From: Aldehydirespirator sp965205155
GTDB taxonomy: Bacteria > Actinomycetota > Acidimicrobiia > Acidimicrobiales > Aldehydirespiratoraceae
Direction: 5' to 3'
Length of the DNA: 64,000 nt
NCBI GenBank assembly: GCA_965205155.1
Contig: OZ242033.1
Span: 1,240,001 to 1,304,000 of the forward strand
The translations under genes were made by a program, and so were the position numbers. Below, piece after piece: positions 45,901 through 53,925 of this stretch (position 1 is its first letter; every line of letters starts with the position of its first letter). Under the pieces are notes generated by a model. The model did not search any database, was not told the origin of the DNA, and saw only the letters and a list, made by a program, of their open reading frames with translations.

Positions 45901-46382
45901 AGCAGTGTCGGACCCATGGCGGGCTCGTCTAGGAGCACGTCGAGGAAGTCGCGCCAGCGGAGGTCGAACTCGATCTGGGAGCCGATGTCGTCGAGCACCT
46001 CGACGCTGGGCGGCAGCCCCGCCTCCACGGGATGCTCGCTCAGCAGCCTCTGCGCGAAGGAGTGCAGCGTTCCCACCGCGGCGCCGTCGAGCTGCCGGAG
46101 AGCGGCCTCAGCCGCGGCCTCCCCGAGAGCGTCCCGGGTGTCGGGGCTGTGCAGCCGGTCCCGGATCCGGTCCCGCAGCTCGGCGCCGGCCTTCTCGGTG
46201 AAGGTGATGGCGGCGATGTTCTCCATGGCCACGCCTGATCCGATCAGCGCGATGACCCGCTCGACGAGCGCCCGGGTCTTGCCCGAGCCCGCGCCGGCCT
46301 GCACGAACAGCGTGCTGTCGAGGTCTGAAGCGATCCGGTGGCGCGCCGCCTGGTCGGCGAGCGGCGGCGTGGTGGCCGTCAT
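42978..46382 (-). CDS. UvrD-family helicase-nuclease, AddA/RecB-like
   Basis: 1134 aa. SF1A helicase motifs in order: Q-motif and Walker A VQAGAGSGKTRALVERV, AAITFTEKAGAELRDR (Ia), LLIDEFQDTDPIQ (II), FVGDPKQSIYRFRRADI (III), DSVRILTVHAAKGLEFPIVVL (V) and RLLYVACTRARDHLVV (VI). A RecB-type PD-(D/E)XK nuclease closes the protein (GYVDLVYRSADGLVVVDWKTDT, then YRLQGAAYA). It would unwind and resect double-strand breaks together with the product of the upstream gene, whose stop its ATG overlaps by 4 nt. Confidence 0.9.
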   Translation of the reverse strand: MTATTPPLADQAARHRIASDLDSTLFVQAGAGSGKTRALVERVIALIGSGVAMENIAAITFTEKAGAELRDRIRDRLHSPDTRDALGEAAAEAALRQLDGAAVGTLHSFAQRLLSEHPVEAGLPPSVEVLDDIGSQIEFDLRWRDFLDVLLDEPAMGPTLLGLEVQKVRLSQIRALAVQLNENWDRLQGWDFHHEPDLAPVDVTEALRALDLLVGIRAFCTDPGDKLLARIDTIAKHRSRLVALTGEAVPTEAVAADRTDRIEALLALERECKGTNLGKAGSWDGQVQNARSGITRLKAVCAQALRSAAEAALRRLVARLATFTLSAAEERRARGRLEFHDLLVRARQVLRHDTHGPAVRAALRDHYRCLLIDEFQDTDPIQVELAALLGCGDPAPATARWAEMVPDPGRLFFVGDPKQSIYRFRRADIATFLEARDWTSGQDQGRIEGLATNFRSTRPIIDWVNAVFGELIQPVEGSQPEYAPLGAVREPARRGPAVTVLGAQPIDIEGRASAGELRRREAGSVAQAVAAALRDRWDVDGGSPAEPAPRPARLGDIAILIPSRLSLGDLEDALDAAGIPYRAESSSLVYSTREVRDVLSALQAVADPTDELALVAALRSPLYGCGDDDLAHWRLACRGRFSLLRRLPEDAPADHPVAEGIAHLAELHRAKRWTSPPALIDRLVRERGAFETAVAGGRPRDVWRRLRFVIDQARAWADAGGTNLRDYMAWARLQGADNARVTETILPETDDDSVRILTVHAAKGLEFPIVVLSGMTTRLSAPTRGPSVAFDASGEPVVRLRGGIESENYEAWKPIDEQMDTHERLRLLYVACTRARDHLVVSLHRRDPGETGKKENSAAWALADAGAAEAGAVDGSTFLGPADEDGVPAAGRPAPAEPQRAPLPERGEWEHERDRCLARAAVPLAVSPTALSAGDGDAAADDPGLDKDPDDSEQPPWSKGRYGTAIGRAVHGVLQDVDLSTGEGLEDLADRQAAAEGVSGRSRIVAGLARAALDTAVAREAAASPHWRELFVAASFGERLVEGYVDLVYRSADGLVVVDWKTDTIAGDDGVDAKLARYRLQGAAYAAGLEAVTGEQVARMVFVFLDRAGAIEAELPDLRTAVNQAKAAAAGLSG

Positions 46383-49300
46383 CGCGGCGCTTCTTCGGTG
46401 GTCCGGGCGGCCTCAGAGCGTTCGCGGTCGGGATCCACGAGATCGAGGTAGTGGGCCAGGGCCGGATCGTCACGCTTGCGCTGGAAGTCGCGCCACTGGT
46501 CGCGAGTGCCCATGCCGTCGGGGTCGCAGTAGCCGCACGGGACCCACGGCCTCCACACCGGCTCGGCGGGGTGCAGCGGGAACAGGCCGTCACCGACCCC
46601 GTCGATGATGGTGTTCACCGCCTCGAGAACCGGCCAGCGGGCGGCGTTGGTGGCGTAGCCGACATCGCTGAACTGCCCCTTGGTCGACACGAACCAGTAG
46701 GCGCCGTGCCCGTCGGCGGTGCCCGCGATGCCGAGCAGGCTGCGGGCCGCGAGGTCGTAGAGGACGAGCTGGAGACGGTGTCCTCCCAGCGTCGGGTCGT
46801 CGGGGCCGAGCTTCTGGTAAGCGTCGGCGGAGCCCGTCTTGTAGTCGACGACCAGCAGGCCGCCGTGCGGGGTTGCGTCGACCCGGTCGATCGACCCCCG
46901 AACGCTCACGGACCGCCCGTTGCCGATCTCGACGCTGACGGGGCCGCTCGCGCTGTGGGGCATCCCGAAGCCGAGCTCCACCGCCGTGGGCTGCGATCCG
47001 TAGCGGGCGCGCTGCTCGTCGTCGAAGTCGAGGAAGCGGACAAGGTCGGCAAGGATCTGGCGGCGGTCGTGCTCCCAGTAGAGCCTGCGCCCGACCAGGC
47101 CCCGCGCTGCTAGCCGGTCGCACTCCTCCTCCCCGACGGCGAGCAGGTGGGTCCGCCACGATTCGGGCCAGCGCGCCTCGGATGCGGGCACGGCGCCTTC
47201 GGCGATGGCCTCGGCAAGCCAGCGCTCGAGGATCCGGTGCACGAGGCTGCCGCGCTCCAGCGGGCTGATGCGATGATCTTCATCGGCGTCGTCGATGGCC
47301 TCGACCCTCAGGACGTGGCGCATGAAGTAGGCGTGAGGGCACCCTGCCCACATCTCCAGCCGGGAGGCGGAGGTCGTCTCGGTGCCGCCGGCCGGGTGCG
47401 CCAGAACGGTCCCCCGGAGGTCGCCGGCCGGCAGGTTGCCGTCGAAGCGGGTGAGCCCTGGCGACATGCGGGCCCGGCGCAGCTCGATGCCCCGGAGCAG
47501 CTCCGGGCGCCGTCGCACACCTGGAATCCGGGCAAGCTCACTCCATCCGCTCGCGGTGCGGGCGCGGGCGTCGTGCCAGTCGAGCACGCACCGGATGTCG
47601 TACTCCTGGGCGTGGGCCGGGAACCCGGTGCGACGCAGCCCGGCCACGAACGACGGAACCTCCTGGGCTTCGCCCGCCTCCTCGGTCAGCCACCGGCTCG
47701 GCGACCGGTCCGCGGCCCGGCGGAGGTCGCCGCGGGGGTGCAGCAGCAGCGACCGCCCCGCAGCGGCCACGACTGCCAGCAGCGCCCGGTGGTCGTCTCC
47801 GGGACGGTCGGCTCTGGCGGGCAGGTCGCCTCCTGCCACCAGCCGCTCCCGGTCCGGCAGCAGGGCGTCGTCGTTGCGGCGGGCGGGGAAGGTTCCCTCG
47901 GCCATGCCGCACACGACGGCCAGGTCGAGCTCCAGCCCGAGCGCCAGGTCGACCGGCCCGACCAGCACGCCTGCGCCGAGGTGCCCGTGCCGGTGCGCGG
48001 CGCCCTCCAACTCGAGCCTCAGCGCCCGCCCGAAGGCGGCCACCGAGGGTTCGTCGTCGGTGCCGTCGAGATCTCCCAGACGGCTGACGGCGCGGTCCAC
48101 CCGCTCCGCCATCTGCCGCTCCTCCTCCGGCCAGCTCCGGCGCAGTCGCCCGCCGAGGTACTTCTGGATCAGCTTCTGGCACCAGCCGGCCAGCTCGGCC
48201 CAGGTGCGCGGCGCCGGGCGGGGGTCCAGGTCGGCGTGGAGCTCCTCGACGAAGCTCAGCAGCTCCAGCGAGCGCTCGGCGCTGCGCCGGTGCCGGTCGC
48301 CGCGCCATGCCTGCTCCTCGGCGGCGGCATGATGATCAGCCTCGGCGGTGCAATCCTCGGCGTACCGGGTGAGCCTGCGCCTCCAGCTGTCGATCCCGGA
48401 CTCCACCCGGGCGGCTCGGGCCTCCCGCTCCCACGCGGCGCTCGGCACCCCCTGCCATCTGTGGCGAGCCGCCGGACCGTCGCCACCGACCTCGCCGTCG
48501 GGTCCGCCGGCCTCGCCTTCGGGGCCCGCGGCTCGGCTCGACGCGTCAGGGTCGGGTCGTCTGACGCTCACCGGGGCGCCGGCCAGCCAAGCCATCACGA
48601 CGCGCCGGGAGAACCCGCGGTCTCTCAAGGCCAGCATGTCCAGCAGCGACCGCCCCAGCAGCGAGGTCTCCACCGTTCGAGAGGTGGCGCCGCAGCGCGG
48701 GATGCCGGCCGCGTCGAGCGCATCGCTGATCAGGCGCACGTAGGGGCTCTCGACGCCGTAGACGATGGCGCATCGCCCAAGGGGGGTGCCGGCTCGGGCC
48801 GCGTCGACCACAGCCCGCACGGCGTGGCGCACTTCGTCGTCGGCGTCCGAGACGCTGAGGGCCTCCACCGTGGCCCGAGCTTGGGCGCGCCCGCCTCGCC
48901 GTGTTGGGGCGTCGAGTTCGGCGCCGAGCCTGCCAACCGAGGCGACCACCGCAGCGTCGGCGTCCTCGGCGCCTGTCGCGCCCGCGACGATCGTCGTGTC
49001 TGTCGCCTCGCCGACTGCTCGCAGCAGGCCTGCCTGGCTGTCCGTGATCCTCTGCGGCAGGAACACGATCATCGGCCCGAGCTGGCGCGCCGCGGCGGAG
49101 GGATCGGCCCGCACCGCCGCGACCGCAGCCCGCGAGAGCTGCTGCTCGTTGCTGAAGCCTGCTTCGAGGTCGGCCGCGACCTCCCGGTGGATCCTCACCA
49201 CGTCGGCAGCCCGCGGCGACTGCGCAGAGAGTGCCCGGAGCTGCCCGTCCCCGAGTTCGGACAGCTCGCGGTGGGCTCGGGTGAGGGCCCGCTCGGTGGC

Positions 49301-49651
49301 CGGATGGGTCTCCACGCCCCGGAAATGCCCGGGATCGCGCCGCAGCACGGTACGGACCGCGGCGGCGATGACCGTCATGGTCACTCCCCGGCGCCCCTCG
49401 GTGGCCATCGCGGCCCCTCCGAGACGCTCGGCGAGGTCGTAGGCGGTGTGGAAGGCGACGGCGGCGACCCCCCGAGTGCCGTCTTGCTCGCGACAGCCCA
49501 GCGCCCGGCGGGCGGCCAGGCCCACGTAGTGGTTGGGCACGACAACGGTGACCGGGGCCAGCGGGTCGCCGCGCTTGGCTTGCGCCACGGCCTCAGCCAG
49601 CGCCTCGTGGGCGGGCGGGCCGTAGCCCGTGGTCACCTGATCAACAGTCAC
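46379..49651 (-). CDS. AddB-like subunit with PD-(D/E)XK nuclease domain
   Basis: 1090 aa, GTG start. No intact Walker A is visible: the N-terminus reads VTVVVPNHYVGLAARRALG where an active helicase would carry one, as in AddB subunits. The centre is helicase-like and divergent. The C-terminal nuclease has LLVVDYKTGSADAY and HRLQLVLYDLAAR. An iron-sulfur-type cysteine set is suggested by WAGCPHAYFMRHVL and PCGYCDPDGMG, but the usual fourth cysteine is absent. It pairs with the AddA-like gene (4-nt overlap). Together they should form an exonuclease-V-type complex. Confidence 0.85.
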   Translation of the reverse strand: MTVDQVTTGYGPPAHEALAEAVAQAKRGDPLAPVTVVVPNHYVGLAARRALGCREQDGTRGVAAVAFHTAYDLAERLGGAAMATEGRRGVTMTVIAAAVRTVLRRDPGHFRGVETHPATERALTRAHRELSELGDGQLRALSAQSPRAADVVRIHREVAADLEAGFSNEQQLSRAAVAAVRADPSAAARQLGPMIVFLPQRITDSQAGLLRAVGEATDTTIVAGATGAEDADAAVVASVGRLGAELDAPTRRGGRAQARATVEALSVSDADDEVRHAVRAVVDAARAGTPLGRCAIVYGVESPYVRLISDALDAAGIPRCGATSRTVETSLLGRSLLDMLALRDRGFSRRVVMAWLAGAPVSVRRPDPDASSRAAGPEGEAGGPDGEVGGDGPAARHRWQGVPSAAWEREARAARVESGIDSWRRRLTRYAEDCTAEADHHAAAEEQAWRGDRHRRSAERSLELLSFVEELHADLDPRPAPRTWAELAGWCQKLIQKYLGGRLRRSWPEEERQMAERVDRAVSRLGDLDGTDDEPSVAAFGRALRLELEGAAHRHGHLGAGVLVGPVDLALGLELDLAVVCGMAEGTFPARRNDDALLPDRERLVAGGDLPARADRPGDDHRALLAVVAAAGRSLLLHPRGDLRRAADRSPSRWLTEEAGEAQEVPSFVAGLRRTGFPAHAQEYDIRCVLDWHDARARTASGWSELARIPGVRRRPELLRGIELRRARMSPGLTRFDGNLPAGDLRGTVLAHPAGGTETTSASRLEMWAGCPHAYFMRHVLRVEAIDDADEDHRISPLERGSLVHRILERWLAEAIAEGAVPASEARWPESWRTHLLAVGEEECDRLAARGLVGRRLYWEHDRRQILADLVRFLDFDDEQRARYGSQPTAVELGFGMPHSASGPVSVEIGNGRSVSVRGSIDRVDATPHGGLLVVDYKTGSADAYQKLGPDDPTLGGHRLQLVLYDLAARSLLGIAGTADGHGAYWFVSTKGQFSDVGYATNAARWPVLEAVNTIIDGVGDGLFPLHPAEPVWRPWVPCGYCDPDGMGTRDQWRDFQRKRDDPALAHYLDLVDPDRERSEAARTTEEAPR

Positions 49652-49742
49652 GCCCGCACCCTAGAACGGCCCTGTGACACTCGACGCGACTCCCGATCGC
49701 CGTTCGCGGGCCGTCCCGTGGCCCCGCTGCCTCCGCGCCGTC

Positions 49743-49790
49743 AAATTGATGACGAATCCGCCCTCAGAGGCCCAATAGTCCCATCAATTT
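49743..49790. promoter_or_regulatory. spaced inverted repeat in divergent promoter region
   Basis: AAATTGATG (49743-49751) and CATCAATTT (49782-49790) are perfect inverted copies, 30 bases apart, in a locally AT-rich patch between the divergent addB-like and 2OG-oxygenase genes. The spacing fits two operator half-sites on nearby helix faces. The regulator is unknown. Confidence 0.4.
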
Positions 49791-49846
49791 CGTCGGCACT
49801 AGTTTCTGCGTGTCGCAGGAGCCAGGATGGCCGGGGAGGTGTTGAA

Positions 49847-50857
49847 GTGACGGTCGCGGCGGGAGCCGTGTCTCGTGTGCCGCTGGTGGATGTGGCGGGA
49901 GCGTTCGAGCCCGGGCCGCGGCGCGACGAGGTTGTGGACACCATCCGTCGGGCCTGCGAGGACGTGGGCTTCCTGGTGATCACCGGCCACGGCGTTCCGG
50001 ACGACCTGGTGCAGAGGGTGGACTCCACCTCGCGCCGGCTGTTCGCCCTGCCCCTCGACGAGAAGATGGCCTGGGCCCGAGCGTCGGACAACCTGCGGGG
50101 CTACGTGCCCATGGGGGGTTCTGCGCTGGCGCTGGCTCACGACGAGGTGACCCCGCCTGACCTCTCCGAGCTCTATACCGTCAGCCGTTTCGACGATCCC
50201 GAGGCCGCCGTCCGGGCCGGCTCTCACCAGGGTCAGGACGAGGGGAGGGAGGCATTCTTCGCGCCCAACGTGTGGCCCGACCCTGAGAGTGTTCCCGACT
50301 TCAGGGAGGCCCTCACCGCCTGCTACGCGGTGCTGGAGGACCTCGCCGCCAAGCTGATGCGGCTGATGGCGCTGGCGCTCGACCTGGACGAGCACTGGTT
50401 CGACGACAAGATCGCCGAGCACATCACCGGCCTCGCCGTCCTCCACTACCCGGCCCTGGAGGTGCCGCCCCTGCCGAGCCAGTACCGGCGGGGGCCCCAT
50501 TCGGACTGGGGCAGCCTGACGATCCTGTACCACGACGGCCAGCCCGGGCTGCAGATCCTGTCGCCCGACGGCCACTGGGAGGACGTTCCCTCGGTAGTGG
50601 GGTCGTTCGTGGTGAATCTCGGCGACCTCATGGCCGCATGGACCAACGACCGCTGGGTGTCGACCCAGCACCGGGTGATCGTGCCCGATGACGTCACCGG
50701 TGACCGCATCTCGGTCGCCTTCTTCCACCAGCCCGCCTACGACGCGCTCATCGAGTGCATCCCCACGTGCACTTCGCCCGACGACCCACCCCGTCACGAG
50801 ACGGTCACCTCGGGGGAGTGGATCCGCCTGATGATCGAGAAGACCACCACCTACTGA
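49847..50857 (+). CDS. 2-oxoglutarate/Fe(II) oxygenase, isopenicillin-N-synthase family
   Basis: 336 aa. The GTG is set by GGGGAGG at 49833-49839, seven bases upstream. Family motifs: VPLVDVAGAF, RACEDVGFLVITGHGVP, FALPLDEKMAW, GLAVLHYPAL, then the metal triad in PHSDWGSLTIL (HxD) and VSTQHRVIVP (distal His), and RISVAFFHQP (the Arg-x-Ser that binds 2OG). It hydroxylates or oxidises an unknown small substrate. Single gene; divergent from addB and convergent with the PPOX gene. Confidence 0.88.
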   Translation: MTVAAGAVSRVPLVDVAGAFEPGPRRDEVVDTIRRACEDVGFLVITGHGVPDDLVQRVDSTSRRLFALPLDEKMAWARASDNLRGYVPMGGSALALAHDEVTPPDLSELYTVSRFDDPEAAVRAGSHQGQDEGREAFFAPNVWPDPESVPDFREALTACYAVLEDLAAKLMRLMALALDLDEHWFDDKIAEHITGLAVLHYPALEVPPLPSQYRRGPHSDWGSLTILYHDGQPGLQILSPDGHWEDVPSVVGSFVVNLGDLMAAWTNDRWVSTQHRVIVPDDVTGDRISVAFFHQPAYDALIECIPTCTSPDDPPRHETVTSGEWIRLMIEKTTTY

Positions 50858-50882
50858 GCAACGCCCATCCGCCGGGGCGGCC

Positions 50883-51314
50883 TCAGTCCCAGTCGGAGAT
50901 GCCGTCGAAGCCGGCGATGCTCGTGGGCCGCACTCGCACCAGACACTCGCCGGGCACGCCATTGCGGGCCCCGTAGGCCTCAGCCTGATCGGCGCCCATG
51001 TAGCGCCCGCCGACGGCGGTGGCGACCCGCAGCAACTCGTCGAGGTCCTCGGTTATCTCAACCGTCCCGTCGACCTTCACGAAGGCGTAGGGCGGCTCCT
51101 CGACGTCCACCACCAGCGAGATACGGGGGTCACGGCGCAGCGCCCGGGACTTGCCCACTTCGGCGCTCGTGTTGAACAGCACATCGCCGTCCTCGACGAT
51201 GAACCACATGGGAGCCACGTGGGGCCTCCCGTCGGATGCGACCCAGGCCAGCTTGGCCGTGCGGGTACCGGTGGCCAGGAACTCCAGCGCCTCCTCAGTG
51301 GTCATCTCCCGCAT
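50883..51314 (-). CDS. PPOX-class F420/FMN-dependent protein
   Basis: 143 aa split-barrel protein of the pyridoxamine-phosphate-oxidase-like superfamily: TRTAKLAWVASDGRPHVAPMWFIVEDGDVLFNTSAEVGKSRALRRDPRISLVVDVEEPPYAFVKVDGTVEI is the standard core. This size class in actinobacteria is usually an F420-dependent reductase or a flavin/heme-binding protein. The minus-strand gene is convergent with the 2OG oxygenase. Substrate is unknown. Confidence 0.82.
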   Translation of the reverse strand: MREMTTEEALEFLATGTRTAKLAWVASDGRPHVAPMWFIVEDGDVLFNTSAEVGKSRALRRDPRISLVVDVEEPPYAFVKVDGTVEITEDLDELLRVATAVGGRYMGADQAEAYGARNGVPGECLVRVRPTSIAGFDGISDWD

Positions 51315-51407
51315 GGCGCCTCCCTGTCTCCGAACGGTCGCACCGTATCAGTCGGTCCCCGGACCCGGCCCTGAGCCAGTGCAACCACCAGATCGTAGGC
51401 TCGCGGC

Positions 51408-52613
51408 GTGAGCCGGGGGCTGCTGATCCGCAATGTGCGGCCGTGGGCCCACCTGCCCGACGATGCACCCGTCGACGTCCTGTGCGTCGATGATCGCATC
51501 CGGGCGATCGGAGTCGACCCCGAGATCCCTCCGCTCCGTGAGCTCACCGAGGCAGATGGCGGCGGCGGAGTCGCCCTGCCCAGCCTCGTCGATGCCCATA
51601 CCCACCTCGACTCCAGCCGTCTCGGTCTTCCCTTCCGCCCCCACAGCGCGGGCGAGGGCTTGATCGAGCTCATCGAGAACGACCGCCGGCACTGGCGGCG
51701 GGCCGGTGCCAGCGTGGCTGACCGGGCCACGCTCACGGCCGCGAGGATGATCGAATACGGCACAACCCGCATCCGAAGCCATGCCCAGATCGACACCGAC
51801 TGCCGGCTCGAGCGCCTCGAGGGGGTGGTGGCTGCCCGTGACGCCCATCACGATCGTGCTGACATCGAGATCGTGGCCTTCCCCCAGAGCGGGATCCTGC
51901 GCGATCCGGGGACTCTCGACCTGCTCGACGCCGCCCTCAGCGATGGTGCAGACCTCGTCGGTGGCATCGACCCGGCCGGCGTCGACCGGGATCCGGTGCG
52001 CCACCTCGACGAGGTGTTCGGATTGGCTGACAGGCACCAGCGCGGTGTCGACATCCATCTGCACGACGGTGGCGAACTAGGAGCATTCCAGATCGAGCTG
52101 ATCTGCGAACGGGTCCGCGCCATGGGGATGCAGGGGCGAGTGACGATCAGCCACTGCTTCGCCCTGGCCGCCGTGAGCGAGCCTCGCCAGCGCCAGTTGA
52201 TCGAGCAGTTGGCCGATGCAGATGTGTCCGTGGTCACTGTGGCCCCCGGGTCGGTTACTCCGCTGCCCATGGCCTCTCTGCGGGAGGCCGGTGTGCGTCT
52301 CGGGCTCGGCCAGGACGGGATCCAGGGGTTCTGGTCGCCCTACGGGAACGGTGATCTGCTCGACCGCGCCTGGCAGCTCGCCTACAGCAACGGGTTCCGG
52401 CACGACGATCGCATCGAGGAGTGCGTATCGGTCGCCACATCCGGCGGCGCACAGGTCATGGGTGTGGCCGACCACCGGCTCGAGACCGGCGCTTCGGCCG
52501 ACCTGCTCGTGATTCCGGGTGACACGACCACTGCCGCGGTCAGGGACCGTTCCCCTCGCACCCTCGTGGTGAGGCGGGGCGTCGTCGTCGCAGACGCCGG
52601 CCGATTGCGCTGA
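51408..52613 (+). CDS. amidohydrolase family protein, cytosine-deaminase-like
   Basis: 401 aa, GTG start. Metal-dependent TIM barrel: LPSLVDAHTHLDSSRL (HxH), GVDIHLHDGGELGAFQ, RVTISHCFAL, and LGQDGIQGFWSPYGNGDLL with the catalytic aspartate. This set, with the SHCF and QDGI motifs, is that of the cytosine/creatinine deaminase branch. It hydrolyses or deaminates a cyclic amide or pyrimidine-like compound. The GTG start is divergent from the PPOX gene, and the gene is followed by a Rieske oxygenase on the same strand. Confidence 0.85.
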   Translation: MSRGLLIRNVRPWAHLPDDAPVDVLCVDDRIRAIGVDPEIPPLRELTEADGGGGVALPSLVDAHTHLDSSRLGLPFRPHSAGEGLIELIENDRRHWRRAGASVADRATLTAARMIEYGTTRIRSHAQIDTDCRLERLEGVVAARDAHHDRADIEIVAFPQSGILRDPGTLDLLDAALSDGADLVGGIDPAGVDRDPVRHLDEVFGLADRHQRGVDIHLHDGGELGAFQIELICERVRAMGMQGRVTISHCFALAAVSEPRQRQLIEQLADADVSVVTVAPGSVTPLPMASLREAGVRLGLGQDGIQGFWSPYGNGDLLDRAWQLAYSNGFRHDDRIEECVSVATSGGAQVMGVADHRLETGASADLLVIPGDTTTAAVRDRSPRTLVVRRGVVVADAGRLR

Positions 52614-52656
52614 GCTGCCGGGGCGCGGTCCGCCCACCCTTGGTACTGTGCTCAAT

Positions 52657-52674
52657 GCTCCTCGAACCAGGAGC
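52657..52674. promoter_or_regulatory. short perfect hairpin upstream of the Rieske oxygenase
   Basis: GCTCCT and AGGAGC flank a six-base centre, 25 bases before the ATG. It could be an operator or leader hairpin. It also provides purine-rich bases, but too far away to be the ribosome site. Confidence 0.3.
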
Positions 52675-52698
52675 GGCCGCGGCAGCGGGGGGTGACCG

Positions 52699-53856
52699 AT
52701 GACCGGAGCCTTCGTCGAGCAGGGCGTACAGGTGGCGCCGCGCAATCCCGAGACCGACGGCTTGGTGCCCGATCCCGTGCCCAGCGATCTCCTGCAGCCC
52801 TGGGAGGTGTGGGGCCAGGACCGGTTCGACCTGGAGATGATCCGCATCTTCGCCCGGTCATGGCTGTGGCTGGGCGACCTCGAGGACCTCCAGCAGCCGG
52901 GAGACTTCATCACCGGCACCATCGGACAGCAGCCCGTCATAGTCATCCGCCAGCAGGACGGCACCGTCAAGGGGTTCCTCAACAACTGCCGCCACCGGGC
53001 GTCGGGCCTCGCCTTCGAGCCGGCTGGCAACTGCGGCAAGTCGCTGACCTGTCCGTATCACAACTGGACCTACTCCATCGACGGCGCCCTGATCGGCATT
53101 CCCGACCGCAAGCGCATGTACCCCGACGGCATCAACATGGAGGACTACGGGCTGGTGCCGATCCGTGTCGCAGTCGGCTGGGGCAAGGTGGTGTTCGGCT
53201 GCCTCTCCCGCAAGGCGCCGTCGTTCGAGGAGTGGGTCGCGCCGATCATGGACCGGTGGAACCGCTACAACATCCACCAGATGTCGCGGTTCGACCGCAC
53301 CCTGTCGGTCGACTACCCCATCAATTGGAAGCTGTTCGCCGAGAACACCAACGACGACCTCCATGTGCGGTTCGTGCACAACCGGCTCAACGAGATCCGG
53401 CACCAGCTCGACACGCAGATCTTCCAGGAGCAGTGGACCTCGCGGGGCTACAAGCCGCACAACGACAGGGACGATCCGTCGGGTGGGCGCGACGACCTCG
53501 ACGATATGGACTTGAGGGGGCATTACGCGGAGTTCATCTACCCGAACCTCGTCGCCCTCACCTTTCCCACCCAGTTGTGGCTGGTGCGCTGCGATCCGCT
53601 GGGGCCCGCGAAGATGCGCCTCTACTCGCGCATCTACGGTCTCGATACCAGCACCGAGGTTCAGGACGCCGCGTTCGAGCACCTGGAGCAGACGAACCTG
53701 GAAGACACGGAGATGCTCCAGGTGCTGATGGACAACTTGCGCTCACCGTTCGCTCGGGCGGGTCCGGCGTCGATCTGGGAGGTGCGCGCCACCCGTCTGT
53801 GGGAGACGCTCCGCCGCCAGCTCGATACCCCGCTCGCCCCCGACGAGTTCGGGTGA
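52699..53856 (+). CDS. Rieske non-heme iron oxygenase, alpha subunit
   Basis: 385 aa. Rieske cluster CRHRASG and CPYHNW with the spacing of aromatic-ring-hydroxylating oxygenases. The mononuclear iron site is in NWKLFAENTNDDLHVRFVH (D-x-H-x4-H, with the bridging Asp), followed by a C-terminal catalytic domain. Electrons must come from a ferredoxin and reductase encoded elsewhere; none is adjacent, and there is no beta subunit. The substrate could be an aromatic or quaternary-amine compound. Its GGGGGG-rich leader just before the ATG is a plausible ribosome site. Confidence 0.9.
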   Translation: MTGAFVEQGVQVAPRNPETDGLVPDPVPSDLLQPWEVWGQDRFDLEMIRIFARSWLWLGDLEDLQQPGDFITGTIGQQPVIVIRQQDGTVKGFLNNCRHRASGLAFEPAGNCGKSLTCPYHNWTYSIDGALIGIPDRKRMYPDGINMEDYGLVPIRVAVGWGKVVFGCLSRKAPSFEEWVAPIMDRWNRYNIHQMSRFDRTLSVDYPINWKLFAENTNDDLHVRFVHNRLNEIRHQLDTQIFQEQWTSRGYKPHNDRDDPSGGRDDLDDMDLRGHYAEFIYPNLVALTFPTQLWLVRCDPLGPAKMRLYSRIYGLDTSTEVQDAAFEHLEQTNLEDTEMLQVLMDNLRSPFARAGPASIWEVRATRLWETLRRQLDTPLAPDEFG

Positions 53857-53925
53857 CGCGGTAGGCCACATCGTCTCGGCGCCGCCGGAGCCGGGGGCCG
53901 CCTCCGGTGTGGCCCTGTGGTCGCG

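Noticed and set aside
47147..49846. A plus-strand open frame that runs into the 2OG oxygenase from far upstream
   Set aside because: It is antisense to the addB-like gene. The oxygenase motifs and a clear GGGGAGG site place the real start at 49847.
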